A stretch of 16,678 bases of DNA from positions 1 to 16,678 of the forward strand of contig JBNKHC010000080.1 in NCBI GenBank assembly GCA_050290145.1, read 5' to 3'. A program made the translations under genes and the position numbers. The first letter of the stretch is position 1; the number at the start of each line of letters is the position of its first letter. Below are positions 8,917-15,129 of the stretch, one piece after another. This DNA comes from Pelagibius sp050290145 (GTDB lineage Bacteria; Pseudomonadota; Alphaproteobacteria; Kiloniellales; Kiloniellaceae). The notes beneath the pieces are model-generated. The model had not been told where the DNA came from, did no database searches, and was given only the letters and a program-made list of their open reading frames with translations.

Positions 8917-10392
8917 TCAGGCCACGTCCTCGTACCAGGTGCGGCCGTCGCGTTCGATCAGCGCCACCGAGGCGCTGGGGCCCCAGGTGCCCGAGGTATA
9001 GGGCTTGGGCGCGTCGCCCTTGCCCTTCCAGGTTTCCAGGATAGGGTCGATCCAGTGCCAGGCGGCGTCGACCTCGTCGCGGCGCATGAACAGGGTCGGG
9101 TTGCCGCGCACCACGTCCATCAGAAGCCGCTCGTAGGCATCCGGATTGCGCCCGCCAAAGGCCTGGGCGAAGGACATGTCCAGCGGCACGTGCTTCAAGC
9201 GCATGCCGCCGGGGCCCGGGTCCTTGATCATGATCCACAGTTTCACCCCCTCGTCGGGCTGCAGGCGGATCACCAGGTGATTGGCCGCCACGCTGCCGGC
9301 ATCGCTGCCGAAGATGGAGTGGGGAATTTCGTGGAAGGCGACGACGATCTCCGACACCCGGCTGGCCAGGCGCTTGCCGGTGCGCAGGTAGAAGGGCACG
9401 CCGGCCCAGCGCCAGTTGGCGATCTCCGCCTTCAGGGAGACGAAGGTCTCGGTCAGGGAGCCGTTGCCGATTTCCTCGGCATAGGCTTTCACGGCGCCAC
9501 CGGCCGAGGCCCCCGCGGCATATTGCCCGCGCACCGTCAGGCGCTCGACGTTGCTGCCGTCGATCGGCGTCAGGGCCTTCAGCACCTTCAGCTTTTCGTC
9601 GCGCACCGCGTCGGCGTCCATATGGGTCGGCGGCTCCATGGCGACCAGGCAGAGCAGCTGCAGGATGTGGTTCTGCACCATGTCGCGCAGCGCGCCGGCG
9701 GTGTCGTAGTAGGCCGCGCGCCCTTCGACGCCGATGTCCTCGGCCACGGTGATCTGCACGTGGTCGATGTGGGCATTGTTCCACAGCGGCTCGAAAAGGG
9801 CGTTGGCGAAGCGCAGCGCCATGAGGTTCTGCACTGTCTCCTTACCCAGGTAGTGATCGATGCGGTAGATCTGGTGCTCCTCGAAAACGGCGCCTACCGC
9901 CTCGTTGACCGCCTGGGCGGTCTTGAAGTCCTTGCCGATCGGCTTTTCGATGACCACGCGGGCTTCCCGGCTGTTGAGGCCGTTGCGCGCGATGCCCTGG
10001 CAGATCGGCCCGAAGAGCTCCGGATTGACCGCCAGGTAGAAGACCCGGATGAAGGCGTCGGCATCGCCGAGCCGGGACTTCAGGTCCTCCCAGCCGTCTT
10101 CCCCCGCCCCATCGACGGCGACGTAGCTGACCCGGTCGACGAAGGCCTCGACCTGGGCTGTCTCACGGTCTTCCGGGGCCACGAAGCGCTCGATCGCCTC
10201 ACGTGTCGCGGCCTTGTAGTCCGCGTCGGACATCTGGCGGCGGGAGACGGCGATGATGCGGCTGGGCCCGACGATCTGCCCGGCCTGGTCACGGTGGAAC
10301 AGCGCCGGCAGCAGCTTGCGGAACGCCAGGTCGCCGGTGCCGCCGAAGACGACCAGCTCGAAGGGATCAACGGGAATGGTCTGTGCGGTCAA
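8917..10392 (-). CDS. zwf: Glucose-6-phosphate 1-dehydrogenase (TTG start)
   Basis: A 491-residue dehydrogenase that oxidises glucose-6-phosphate to 6-phosphogluconolactone with NAD(P)+, the entry step of the Entner-Doudoroff operon. The N-terminal nucleotide-binding motif GGTGDLAFRKL is at residues 17-27, EKPIGKD at 149-155, and the active-site signature DHYLGKE at 179-185. The length is normal. The only plausible start is TTG 10392: the codon three positions upstream is an in-frame TAG, and no ATG or GTG occurs before the nucleotide-binding motif. The ribosome site is poor (GGAT about nine bases away). It is first in the operon, with roughly 270 nt of divergent regulatory DNA upstream. An out-of-frame ATG at 10429 overlaps the start. 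Confidence 0.97.
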   Translation of the reverse strand: MTAQTIPVDPFELVVFGGTGDLAFRKLLPALFHRDQAGQIVGPSRIIAVSRRQMSDADYKAATREAIERFVAPEDRETAQVEAFVDRVSYVAVDGAGEDGWEDLKSRLGDADAFIRVFYLAVNPELFGPICQGIARNGLNSREARVVIEKPIGKDFKTAQAVNEAVGAVFEEHQIYRIDHYLGKETVQNLMALRFANALFEPLWNNAHIDHVQITVAEDIGVEGRAAYYDTAGALRDMVQNHILQLLCLVAMEPPTHMDADAVRDEKLKVLKALTPIDGSNVERLTVRGQYAAGASAGGAVKAYAEEIGNGSLTETFVSLKAEIANWRWAGVPFYLRTGKRLASRVSEIVVAFHEIPHSIFGSDAGSVAANHLVIRLQPDEGVKLWIMIKDPGPGGMRLKHVPLDMSFAQAFGGRNPDAYERLLMDVVRGNPTLFMRRDEVDAAWHWIDPILETWKGKGDAPKPYTSGTWGPSASVALIERDGRTWYEDVA

Positions 10393-10434
10393 GAGCGTCT
10401 ATCCGGTAAGTCGTTGGTGAACGTAGCATTTTAG

Positions 10435-10453
10435 CGGCCGCTGCCGTGCGGCA
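10435..10453. promoter_or_regulatory. Short palindromes just upstream of zwf
   Basis: GCGGCCGC (10435-10442) is immediately followed by TGCCG-TG-CGGCA (10442-10453), an inverted repeat centred about 55 nt before the zwf TTG, so it falls in the probable 5' leader. It may be a protein-binding site or a leader hairpin (GCCGC/GCGGC pairing is also possible). GC-rich palindromes arise often by chance in this genome. Confidence 0.3.
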
Positions 10454-10497
10454 TGAGCCTATCCGAGGTCTCTCCATAAGCTACACCGATTCGACGG

Positions 10498-10503
10498 ATA
10501 ATA
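10498..10503 (-). promoter_or_regulatory. Candidate -10 element of the zwf operon promoter
   Basis: Read on the minus strand this is TATTAT, five of six matches to the sigma-70 -10 consensus, in the only AT-rich part of the divergent region. The -35 at the expected distance (complement of about 10521-10526, CTGTTT) is poor, which would fit a promoter depending on an activator or alternative contacts. Transcription would start about 100 nt before the zwf TTG. Confidence 0.4.
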
Positions 10504-10504
10504 A

Positions 10505-10519
10505 ATCAACCTTGTTGAT
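10505..10519. promoter_or_regulatory. Candidate operator palindrome in the zwf promoter
   Basis: ATCAAC-CTT-GTTGAT is a perfect 6+6 inverted repeat around a 3-nt centre, sitting directly upstream of the candidate zwf -10 (10498-10503), in the -35/-10 spacer. That is where a repressor dimer would block the promoter. It resembles neither the HexR consensus nor a typical LacI-family operator with a central CG, so the regulator is unknown. Confidence 0.4.
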
Positions 10520-10629
10520 GAAACAGCGCATTCATACCCGATCACCCCCCGCTTTGCCAAGCCTCTTTTCGAAAGCCCCCCGGAACAGCCGTCAGGCACG
10601 CATTGACCCCGCCGCCTGCAGCGCCAAGT

Positions 10630-10638
10630 TTATCCACA
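10630..10638 (+). promoter_or_regulatory. Single perfect DnaA-box sequence
   Basis: TTATCCACA matches the high-affinity DnaA box exactly, 26 nt before the GTG of the sugar dehydrogenase gene. No second box, iteron or AT-rich unwinding element lies nearby, so it is not an origin. It may be a DnaA titration or regulatory site, or chance. Confidence 0.3.
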
Positions 10639-10663
10639 GTCAGCACTGCCGGGAGCAACGCTT

Positions 10664-11830
10664 GTGACCAGGGCCCTCTTCTCGCTTTCGTACGGCTTCA
10701 CGACAGCTTCGATCGCCGGCGCGATGCTCGCGCTCGCTGCCCTGCCCGCCGGACCCGCCTTGGCCCAGGACCGCGTAGAGGCCTCGGAGCAGGCCGCCTT
10801 CCATGTCGTGACCCTGGCCAGAGGCCTGGACCATCCCTGGGGCATGGCTTTCCTGCCCGGCGGCGGCATCTTGATCACCGAGCGCACAGGCCAATTGCGC
10901 CTCGTTAAGGACGGAAAGCTGCAAACGAAAGCGATCCCCGGGGCGCCGCAGGTCGCGGCGCGCGGCCAGGGGGGACTGCTGGATGTGACCCTGCATCCGG
11001 ACTTCGCGGAGAACCGGCTTGTTTACCTGTCCTACGCAGGGGCCGGCCCCGGCGGCGCCGGAACCGAAGTGGCCCGTGCCCGCTTCGACGGCAACGCACT
11101 GGACGATCTGGAAGTGATCTTCCGCGCAGAGCCGAAAACGCCCGGCGGCGCCCACTACGGTTCCCGCCTGGCCTTCGACCGCAGCGGCCGGCTTTACATC
11201 AGCCTCGGCGACCGCCGCAACTATATGCAGGAGGCACAGAACCCCGCCAATCACCTGGGCAGCATCATCCGCCTGGAGGACGACGGCGCGATCCCCGGGG
11301 ATAATCCCTTCCTGGGTGTCGAGAGCATACGCCCGGAGATCTTCAGCTACGGTCACCGCAACGTGCAGGGTCTTGCCTTAAATCCAGCCAGCGGCGAGGT
11401 CTGGGCGCACGAGCACGGACCGCGCGGCGGCGACGAGGTGAATATCCTGAAGGCCGGCGCCAACTACGGCTGGCCGGCCATCACCTACGGCGTCGACTAC
11501 TCCGGCGCCATCATCTCCGACAAGACCGAGGCGCCGGGCATGGAACAGCCGGTGGTCTATTGGGTGCCTTCCATCGCGCCTAGCGGCATGACTTTTTATG
11601 ATGGCGATCTCTTCCCGCAATGGAAGGGCGACCTCTTCGTCGGCGCGCTGGCCGGCCGCCACTTGCGGCGCCTGGAACTGGCCGGGGGCGAGGTGACCGG
11701 CCAGGAGGAACTGCTGACAGGGTTGCGTGAGCGCATTCGCGACGTGCGCAGCGGCCCCGACGGTTACCTCTACCTGCTGACCGACAGCCGCAACGGCCGG
11801 CTGATCCGCCTGGAGCCCGGCAGCCCCTGA
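10664..11830 (+). CDS. PQQ-dependent aldose (glucose/sorbosone-type) dehydrogenase, exported
   Basis: A 388-residue protein of the soluble glucose/sorbosone dehydrogenase family (YliI/Asd-like). A signal peptide with a hydrophobic core at about 15-30 and cleavage after PALA (34) sends it to the periplasm. The six-bladed propeller carries HPWGMAFLPGG (57-67), the putative catalytic His164 in GGAHYGSRL, HRNVQGLALNP (231-241), HEHGPRGGDEVN (249-260) with PQQ-contacting residues, and GANYGW (265-270). Family members oxidise aldose sugars to lactones using pyrroloquinoline quinone. The start is GTG 10664, with GGGAG (10651-10655) eight bases upstream. It is divergent from the zwf operon, which fits delivery of sugar acids to central metabolism, but that link is inference. 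No PQQ synthesis genes are in the window. Confidence 0.92.
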   Translation: MTRALFSLSYGFTTASIAGAMLALAALPAGPALAQDRVEASEQAAFHVVTLARGLDHPWGMAFLPGGGILITERTGQLRLVKDGKLQTKAIPGAPQVAARGQGGLLDVTLHPDFAENRLVYLSYAGAGPGGAGTEVARARFDGNALDDLEVIFRAEPKTPGGAHYGSRLAFDRSGRLYISLGDRRNYMQEAQNPANHLGSIIRLEDDGAIPGDNPFLGVESIRPEIFSYGHRNVQGLALNPASGEVWAHEHGPRGGDEVNILKAGANYGWPAITYGVDYSGAIISDKTEAPGMEQPVVYWVPSIAPSGMTFYDGDLFPQWKGDLFVGALAGRHLRRLELAGGEVTGQEELLTGLRERIRDVRSGPDGYLYLLTDSRNGRLIRLEPGSP

Positions 11831-12128
11831 CAAGGCGTCGTCAGCCGGTCTGTTCTCTTGTGTTCCCAAGACACCTCTCAACCGGTGCGATTAGTTAACG
11901 GGCGAACACCGGGGAAACCCCTCGATTCCCCCTCATTGGGGCAAGGTGACTTCCCAGGCAAACGGCGGGATTTGTGCAGGACCGTCAAGCGGCGGCTCCG
12001 GTTCTCAAGCCCGCCCCCTGCCGATAGTGTCCTTTGAACCTTTTCGCGCCCCCTGCCGACTTATGGGCAGAAGCGGGGGGATATCCCTGTCCCGGACCGT
12101 GAATTCAGCCTTTCTGTGGGAGTAGATA
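11831..12128. other. Intergenic region upstream of the secreted 428-residue protein
   Basis: These 298 nt hold no convincing gene. Near the 5' end, CTGAC (11827-11831)/GTCAG (11840-11844) followed by a T-containing stretch may be a weak terminator. Several short inverted repeats follow: CCGGTG 11882-11887 with CACCGG 11907-11912, GGGG-AAA-CCCC 11911-11921, and CCCC-TCATT-GGGG 11929-11941. A 13-nt direct repeat occupies 12012-12024 and 12047-12059. GGGAG (12118-12122) is the ribosome site of the next gene. Confidence 0.5.
12012..12059. repeat. Two copies of a 13-nt direct repeat upstream of the secreted protein gene
   Basis: CGCCCCCTGCCGA occurs at 12012-12024 and again at 12047-12059, 35 nt start to start, about 70-117 nt before the gene at 12129. 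TTGAAC (12034-12039) lies between the copies and could be a -35 element, with ACTTAT (12059-12064) as a poor -10. The pair could be binding sites for an activator or repressor. Confidence 0.4.
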
Positions 12129-13415
12129 ATGCCTTCCTTCAAGACCTTCGCCATGGGGGTGTCGGCCCTTGCCCTTGGCTTCGCCGCCCTGACCGCCCCG
12201 GCCGTCGCCGGCCAGACCTCGGACCACGTCTACAACATTCAGCTGTCCCAGGACGGGATCAGCGGCATCGTGACGCTCCAGAACATCTCGGCCAACAAGC
12301 ACGTGAACTCCGTGAACATTCAGCCGACCAAGCCGAATGTGAACATCTCGATGAGCGGCTGGGTCAGCTGCGAGAAGCCGCCCTATGCCTATACCTCGCA
12401 CCTCGATGAAAAGAAGACCAAGATGTACTACGGCCGGCTGGGCCTGGCGCACAACCAGGTCTGGGTACAGGACGTGCTCTATGAAAAGCAGTACAAGCCC
12501 AGCTACGCCTTCTGGAAACAAAAGGGTGTCAGCAACTTCTCCGAAAAGGTGACCCAGTCGGTAAACCAGCCGGATTTCGTGGTCCCACTGTCGGAGATCA
12601 AAAACGGTCCGGCTGACCTGCGCTTCGACCCGATCGCGCTGTTCAACCAGAAGCTCCAGGATCATGTGAGCGGTGGTGGCGACAAGGTGGCGTTCCTGCG
12701 ACAGGACCACAGCTTCTCCATCGAGCGCCCGATCAGCCTGGGTGCCCACTGCTATTTCACCAATAACGGCCACAACACGACGACCGGCGGCGCCTGGGAA
12801 ACCGTCATGGTGCCCCTCACGGTGATGTACAAAGGCGATCCGGCGATCAACGACACGCCGGTGCTGAATGCACAGATTGCCGAGGGCACGCCGAACCAAC
12901 TTCAGGCCGGCCCCTCGCCCTTCAAGATCACCAGCATGACCTTCCAGCCCAACATGCCGCACCACGTCGGCGCCTGCCCGGCGACAACCAAGATCCGGGT
13001 GAACTACATGGGCCAGGGCAAGGGCGAGCTCTACATCCGCATCAACGACGGCAGCGAGACCATCCACAACTCGACGAAGATCGCCTTCGACTCGAAGAAC
13101 GGCAAGCAGTACTACGACTTCGAGATCGACACGCCGAAGGCCTCCAAGTTCGATCTCAACAAGACGGTCGCCCATAATCTGCGGGTCTACGTGCGCGGCA
13201 AGGACGCGGACGAGCAGGTCTGGCCGAGCCACTATCAGCCGAAGGACACGGCCGTGTGGAAGCACCGCTGCACCCCGCAGGTCAACCCGGTCCTCAGCGG
13301 CGGCGTGGTCGGCGGCGTCAAGCAGGGCGGCGGCGCCAGCCCCTCCCCGGCCGTCAAGCCGAAGCGGGCCGAGCCGGTCGACCCGACCCCGTCGCGCCCC
13401 GTGCGGGCCGACTGA
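12129..13415 (+). CDS. Secreted protein of unknown function, possible Ig-like C-terminal domain
   Basis: I do not recognise this 428-residue protein. GGGAG lies 6 nt before the ATG. A signal peptide runs to about APAVA-G (27), so it is exported. The mature protein is rich in Asn, Lys, Tyr and Gln and contains four cysteines (81, 208, 283, 381), consistent with two disulfides. Residues about 264-381 (ITSMTFQP, then VGACPATTKIRVNY, then LYIRINDGSE) have the strand pattern of an Ig-like beta sandwich seen in some exported bacterial proteins; this is inference. The last 45 residues are low complexity (GGVVGGVKQGGG, then Pro/Lys/Ala). No lipobox, transmembrane anchor or enzyme motif is visible. 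It stands as a single gene with its own terminator at 13432-13465. Codon use is less GC-extreme than its neighbours, as often seen for abundant secreted proteins. Confidence 0.85.
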   Translation: MPSFKTFAMGVSALALGFAALTAPAVAGQTSDHVYNIQLSQDGISGIVTLQNISANKHVNSVNIQPTKPNVNISMSGWVSCEKPPYAYTSHLDEKKTKMYYGRLGLAHNQVWVQDVLYEKQYKPSYAFWKQKGVSNFSEKVTQSVNQPDFVVPLSEIKNGPADLRFDPIALFNQKLQDHVSGGGDKVAFLRQDHSFSIERPISLGAHCYFTNNGHNTTTGGAWETVMVPLTVMYKGDPAINDTPVLNAQIAEGTPNQLQAGPSPFKITSMTFQPNMPHHVGACPATTKIRVNYMGQGKGELYIRINDGSETIHNSTKIAFDSKNGKQYYDFEIDTPKASKFDLNKTVAHNLRVYVRGKDADEQVWPSHYQPKDTAVWKHRCTPQVNPVLSGGVVGGVKQGGGASPSPAVKPKRAEPVDPTPSRPVRAD

Positions 13416-13431
13416 CCGGACGGCAGAAAGC

Positions 13432-13465
13432 GGGCCCCGGGGCGAAGCTCCCCCGGGGCCCTTTT
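13432..13465 (+). terminator. Strong rho-independent terminator
   Basis: GGGCCCCGGGG (13432-13442) pairs perfectly with CCCCGGGGCCC (13451-13461) across an 8-nt loop and is followed by TTTT. It lies 17 nt after the stop of the secreted protein gene and should end that transcript. Confidence 0.92.
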
Positions 13466-13469
13466 CGCG

Positions 13470-13500
13470 TGCCGAGACCGGTTTCCGCCGGTTCTCGGCA
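13470..13500. repeat. Second inverted repeat directly after the terminator
   Basis: TGCCGAG (13470-13476) pairs with CTCGGCA (13494-13500), and ACCGG (13477-13481) with CCGGT (13488-13492): 12 base pairs with one bulged T and a 6-nt loop. There is no T run. It may be a backup stem, an operator for the downstream MFS gene, or a dispersed genomic repeat. Confidence 0.5.
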
Positions 13501-13598
13501 AGCCGCATGAGGGGGTTGCGACAACGGCACTGGGAATTGCGGCGGCGATGCGGGTAGTCTTGGCGGCTTTCAAAGACGCGACCCAACCGGCTTCTCGG

Positions 13599-14819
13599 AT
13601 GACCGACACCAGCCTCGCCAAACCGGCCCTGCGCCTGCCCGAATTCGTCGCGCTCTTCTCGCTGACGACCTCGCTGATCGCGCTCAGCATCGACGCGATC
13701 CTGCCGGCGCTGGGCGACATGGGCCGAGCACTAGCCGTCGGCGACCCCAACGACACCCAGCTCATCGTCACCCTCTTCATCTTCGGCATGGTCTTCGGCG
13801 AACTCTTCTTCGGGCCGCTATCGGATGCCATCGGCCGCAAGAAGGCGATCCTTCTGGGCCTCGCCATCTACGGCGCCGGCACGGTGATCGCCATGACCGC
13901 CGGCAGCCTGGAGCAGATGCTGCTGGGACGGATCATCCAGGGCGTCGGCGTTGCCGGCCCCAAGATCGCCAGCCGCGCGCTGATCCGCGACCAGTTCGAA
14001 GGCGCCGCCATGGCGCGCATCATGTCCTTCATCATGATGGTCTTTATCCTGGTGCCCATGCTGGCGCCGGCGCTGGGGCAGCTTGTGCTGGCGGTCGCCG
14101 ACTGGCGCGGCATCTTCAACGTCTTCCTGGCCATCGCCGCCGTGGTCGCCCTGTGGATGCAGCTCCGCCAGCCGGAGACCCTGACGCCCGAGCGGCGCAT
14201 CCGCTTCTCCTTCGGCATCATCCTCGCCAACGGCCGGCTGATCGTGCGCCACGGGCCCGTCATGGCCTACACCTTCGCCGCCGGTTTCCTTTTCGGCGCC
14301 CTGCTGCTGTACCTCAGCACCGTGCAGGCGATCATGGTCGACCTCTATGGCGTGGGCGAGCGCTTCGCCCTCTACTTCGCAATCCTGGCGCTGGGCATCG
14401 GCATCGCGTCCTTCTCCAACAGCCAGATGGTGCTGCGCTTCGGCATGCACCGCCTGGCGGTGACCGCCCTGGTGGGACTCGTCGGCTTCGCCGCCGTCCT
14501 GCTGGCCCTGGCGCTGTCGCACGGCGGGGTACCGCCTTTCCCGGTGTTCATGACCCTCTGCTTCGCCGTCTTCTTCTGCAACGGCCTGCTGTTCGGCAAC
14601 GTCAACGCCATGGCCATGCAGTCGCTGGGCCGCGTCGCCGGTCTCGGCGCCTCCATGATCGCTTCGATCTCCAGCCTGGTCGCGGTGGTCCTCTCTGTCG
14701 TGATCGGGCGCTTCTACGACCAGACCGTAGTGCCGCTCACCATCGGCTTCCTCATCGCCGGTACCTGTTCGCTGGTCCTGGTGCTGGCCGCCCGGCGCAG
14801 CCGCCAGGGCGAGGTCTGA
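13599..14819 (+). CDS. MFS multidrug exporter, Bcr/CflA-like
   Basis: A 406-residue inner-membrane transporter with about 12 hydrophobic segments. LRLPEFVALFSLTTSLIALSIDAILPAL at the N-terminus, with the acidic residue in the first helix (Asp32), is characteristic of proton-driven Bcr/CflA drug exporters. MFS motif A follows the second helix: GPLSDAIGRKK at residues 72-82. The family exports drugs or small metabolites; the substrate here is unknown. I placed the start at ATG 13599 because MTDTSLAKP matches family N-termini. The frame is open to ATG 13548, which would add 17 residues (weak GGGAA 11 nt upstream); neither start has a good ribosome site. It follows a strong terminator, so it needs its own promoter. 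A degraded enolase-superfamily gene start lies 41 nt downstream, its possible former operon partner. Confidence 0.9.
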   Translation: MTDTSLAKPALRLPEFVALFSLTTSLIALSIDAILPALGDMGRALAVGDPNDTQLIVTLFIFGMVFGELFFGPLSDAIGRKKAILLGLAIYGAGTVIAMTAGSLEQMLLGRIIQGVGVAGPKIASRALIRDQFEGAAMARIMSFIMMVFILVPMLAPALGQLVLAVADWRGIFNVFLAIAAVVALWMQLRQPETLTPERRIRFSFGIILANGRLIVRHGPVMAYTFAAGFLFGALLLYLSTVQAIMVDLYGVGERFALYFAILALGIGIASFSNSQMVLRFGMHRLAVTALVGLVGFAAVLLALALSHGGVPPFPVFMTLCFAVFFCNGLLFGNVNAMAMQSLGRVAGLGASMIASISSLVAVVLSVVIGRFYDQTVVPLTIGFLIAGTCSLVLVLAARRSRQGEV

Positions 14820-14860
14820 GCTGCCGAGATGCGGGCGCCGGAGAAGAGCGGAGCCCGCCC

Positions 14861-14968
14861 ATGCCGCTCATCGCCCGCATCGACGTCAGCCACCGCCGCC
14901 TGCCCCCTGGACCCGCCCTTTGTCGCGAGCTGGACGAGGCCACCCTGACGGCCACCAAAATCGGCTGA
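14861..14968 (+). pseudogene. Truncated, frameshifted 5' remnant of an enolase-superfamily (MR/MLE) gene
   Basis: ATG 14861 has GGAG seven bases upstream and reads MPLIARIDVSHRRLP. After a run of five C (14903-14907) the sense moves to the +1 frame, where 14907-14933 reads LDPPFVASW. With one C fewer, the whole reads as an N-terminus like that of some mandelate racemase/muconate lactonising-type proteins (a LP-DPPF-ASWD pattern recalled from the family, not searched). The +1 frame then stops at 14946-14948, while frame zero continues as DEATLTATKIG to TGA 14966-14968. The remaining 350 or so residues expected for the family are absent before the diguanylate cyclase gene. As annotated without correction it is a 35-residue open frame. 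It could alternatively be a meaningless short ORF. Confidence 0.45.
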
Positions 14969-15003
14969 ATTCCGCCGTTTCCTTCCCTCGAGACTGCCTA
15001 AAA

Positions 15004-15019
15004 TATAATCATTTGATTA
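15004..15019 (+). promoter_or_regulatory. Perfect -10 hexamer overlapped by a palindrome, upstream of the diguanylate cyclase
   Basis: TATAAT at 15004-15009 is an exact -10 consensus, rare in this GC-rich DNA. It overlaps TAATCA-TT-TGATTA (15006-15019), a perfect 14-nt palindrome, so a bound protein would occlude the promoter start. No good -35 lies 16-18 nt upstream, suggesting activator dependence. The predicted transcript would have a leader of about 115 nt before the GTG at 15130. Confidence 0.5.
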
Positions 15020-15021
15020 AG

Positions 15022-15043
15022 GGTGGATTCATTCAAATCCGCC
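15022..15043 (+). other. Leader hairpin upstream of the diguanylate cyclase
   Basis: GGTGGATT (15022-15029) pairs with AATCCGCC (15036-15043), eight pairs including one G-U, with a 6-nt loop. It would sit at the very 5' end of the cyclase transcript if the -10 at 15004 is used. A smaller GCTGC/GCAGC hairpin follows at 15086-15098. Confidence 0.4.
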
Positions 15044-15129
15044 AGTATGGCCACCTCCGGTAATCCGGGCCGGAGAGAAAACAATGCTGCGGCGCAGCGA
15101 AAAGGGGCTTCACGCAAAGGGGATCGCGC

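Larger units (their letters stand above)
14820..15129. other. Intergenic stretch between MFS and diguanylate cyclase genes
   Basis: These 310 nt contain a small GCGGGC/GCCCGC inverted repeat (14831-14836, 14853-14858), the enolase-superfamily remnant (14861-14968), and then an AT-rich promoter and structured leader for the cyclase gene (about 15001-15129). No intact gene is seen. Confidence 0.6.

Noticed and set aside
7109..9001. A 630-codon plus-strand frame across edd and pgl
   Set aside because: It is antisense to two certain genes and lacks any recognisable domain.
10393..10663. A possible replication origin, because of a DnaA box in AT-richer DNA
   Set aside because: There is only one box, no AT-rich unwinding tract of useful length and no dnaA, parAB or other origin-associated gene.
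10446..10667. A 73-codon plus-strand frame in the zwf/sugar dehydrogenase intergenic region
   Set aside because: It spans the AT-rich promoter region, has no ribosome site or recognisable feature, and its composition is like translated noncoding DNA.
12105..13586. A 493-codon minus-strand frame across the secreted protein gene
   Set aside because: The plus-strand gene has a ribosome site, signal peptide and terminator; the antisense frame reads through the terminator hairpin and has no motif.
15060..15125. A possible GEMM-type c-di-GMP riboswitch
   Set aside because: Only ACGCAAAG-like sequence is present; the preceding GGNAAACC/GAAA tetraloop stem and the following receptor helix cannot be seen, so I do not annotate a riboswitch.
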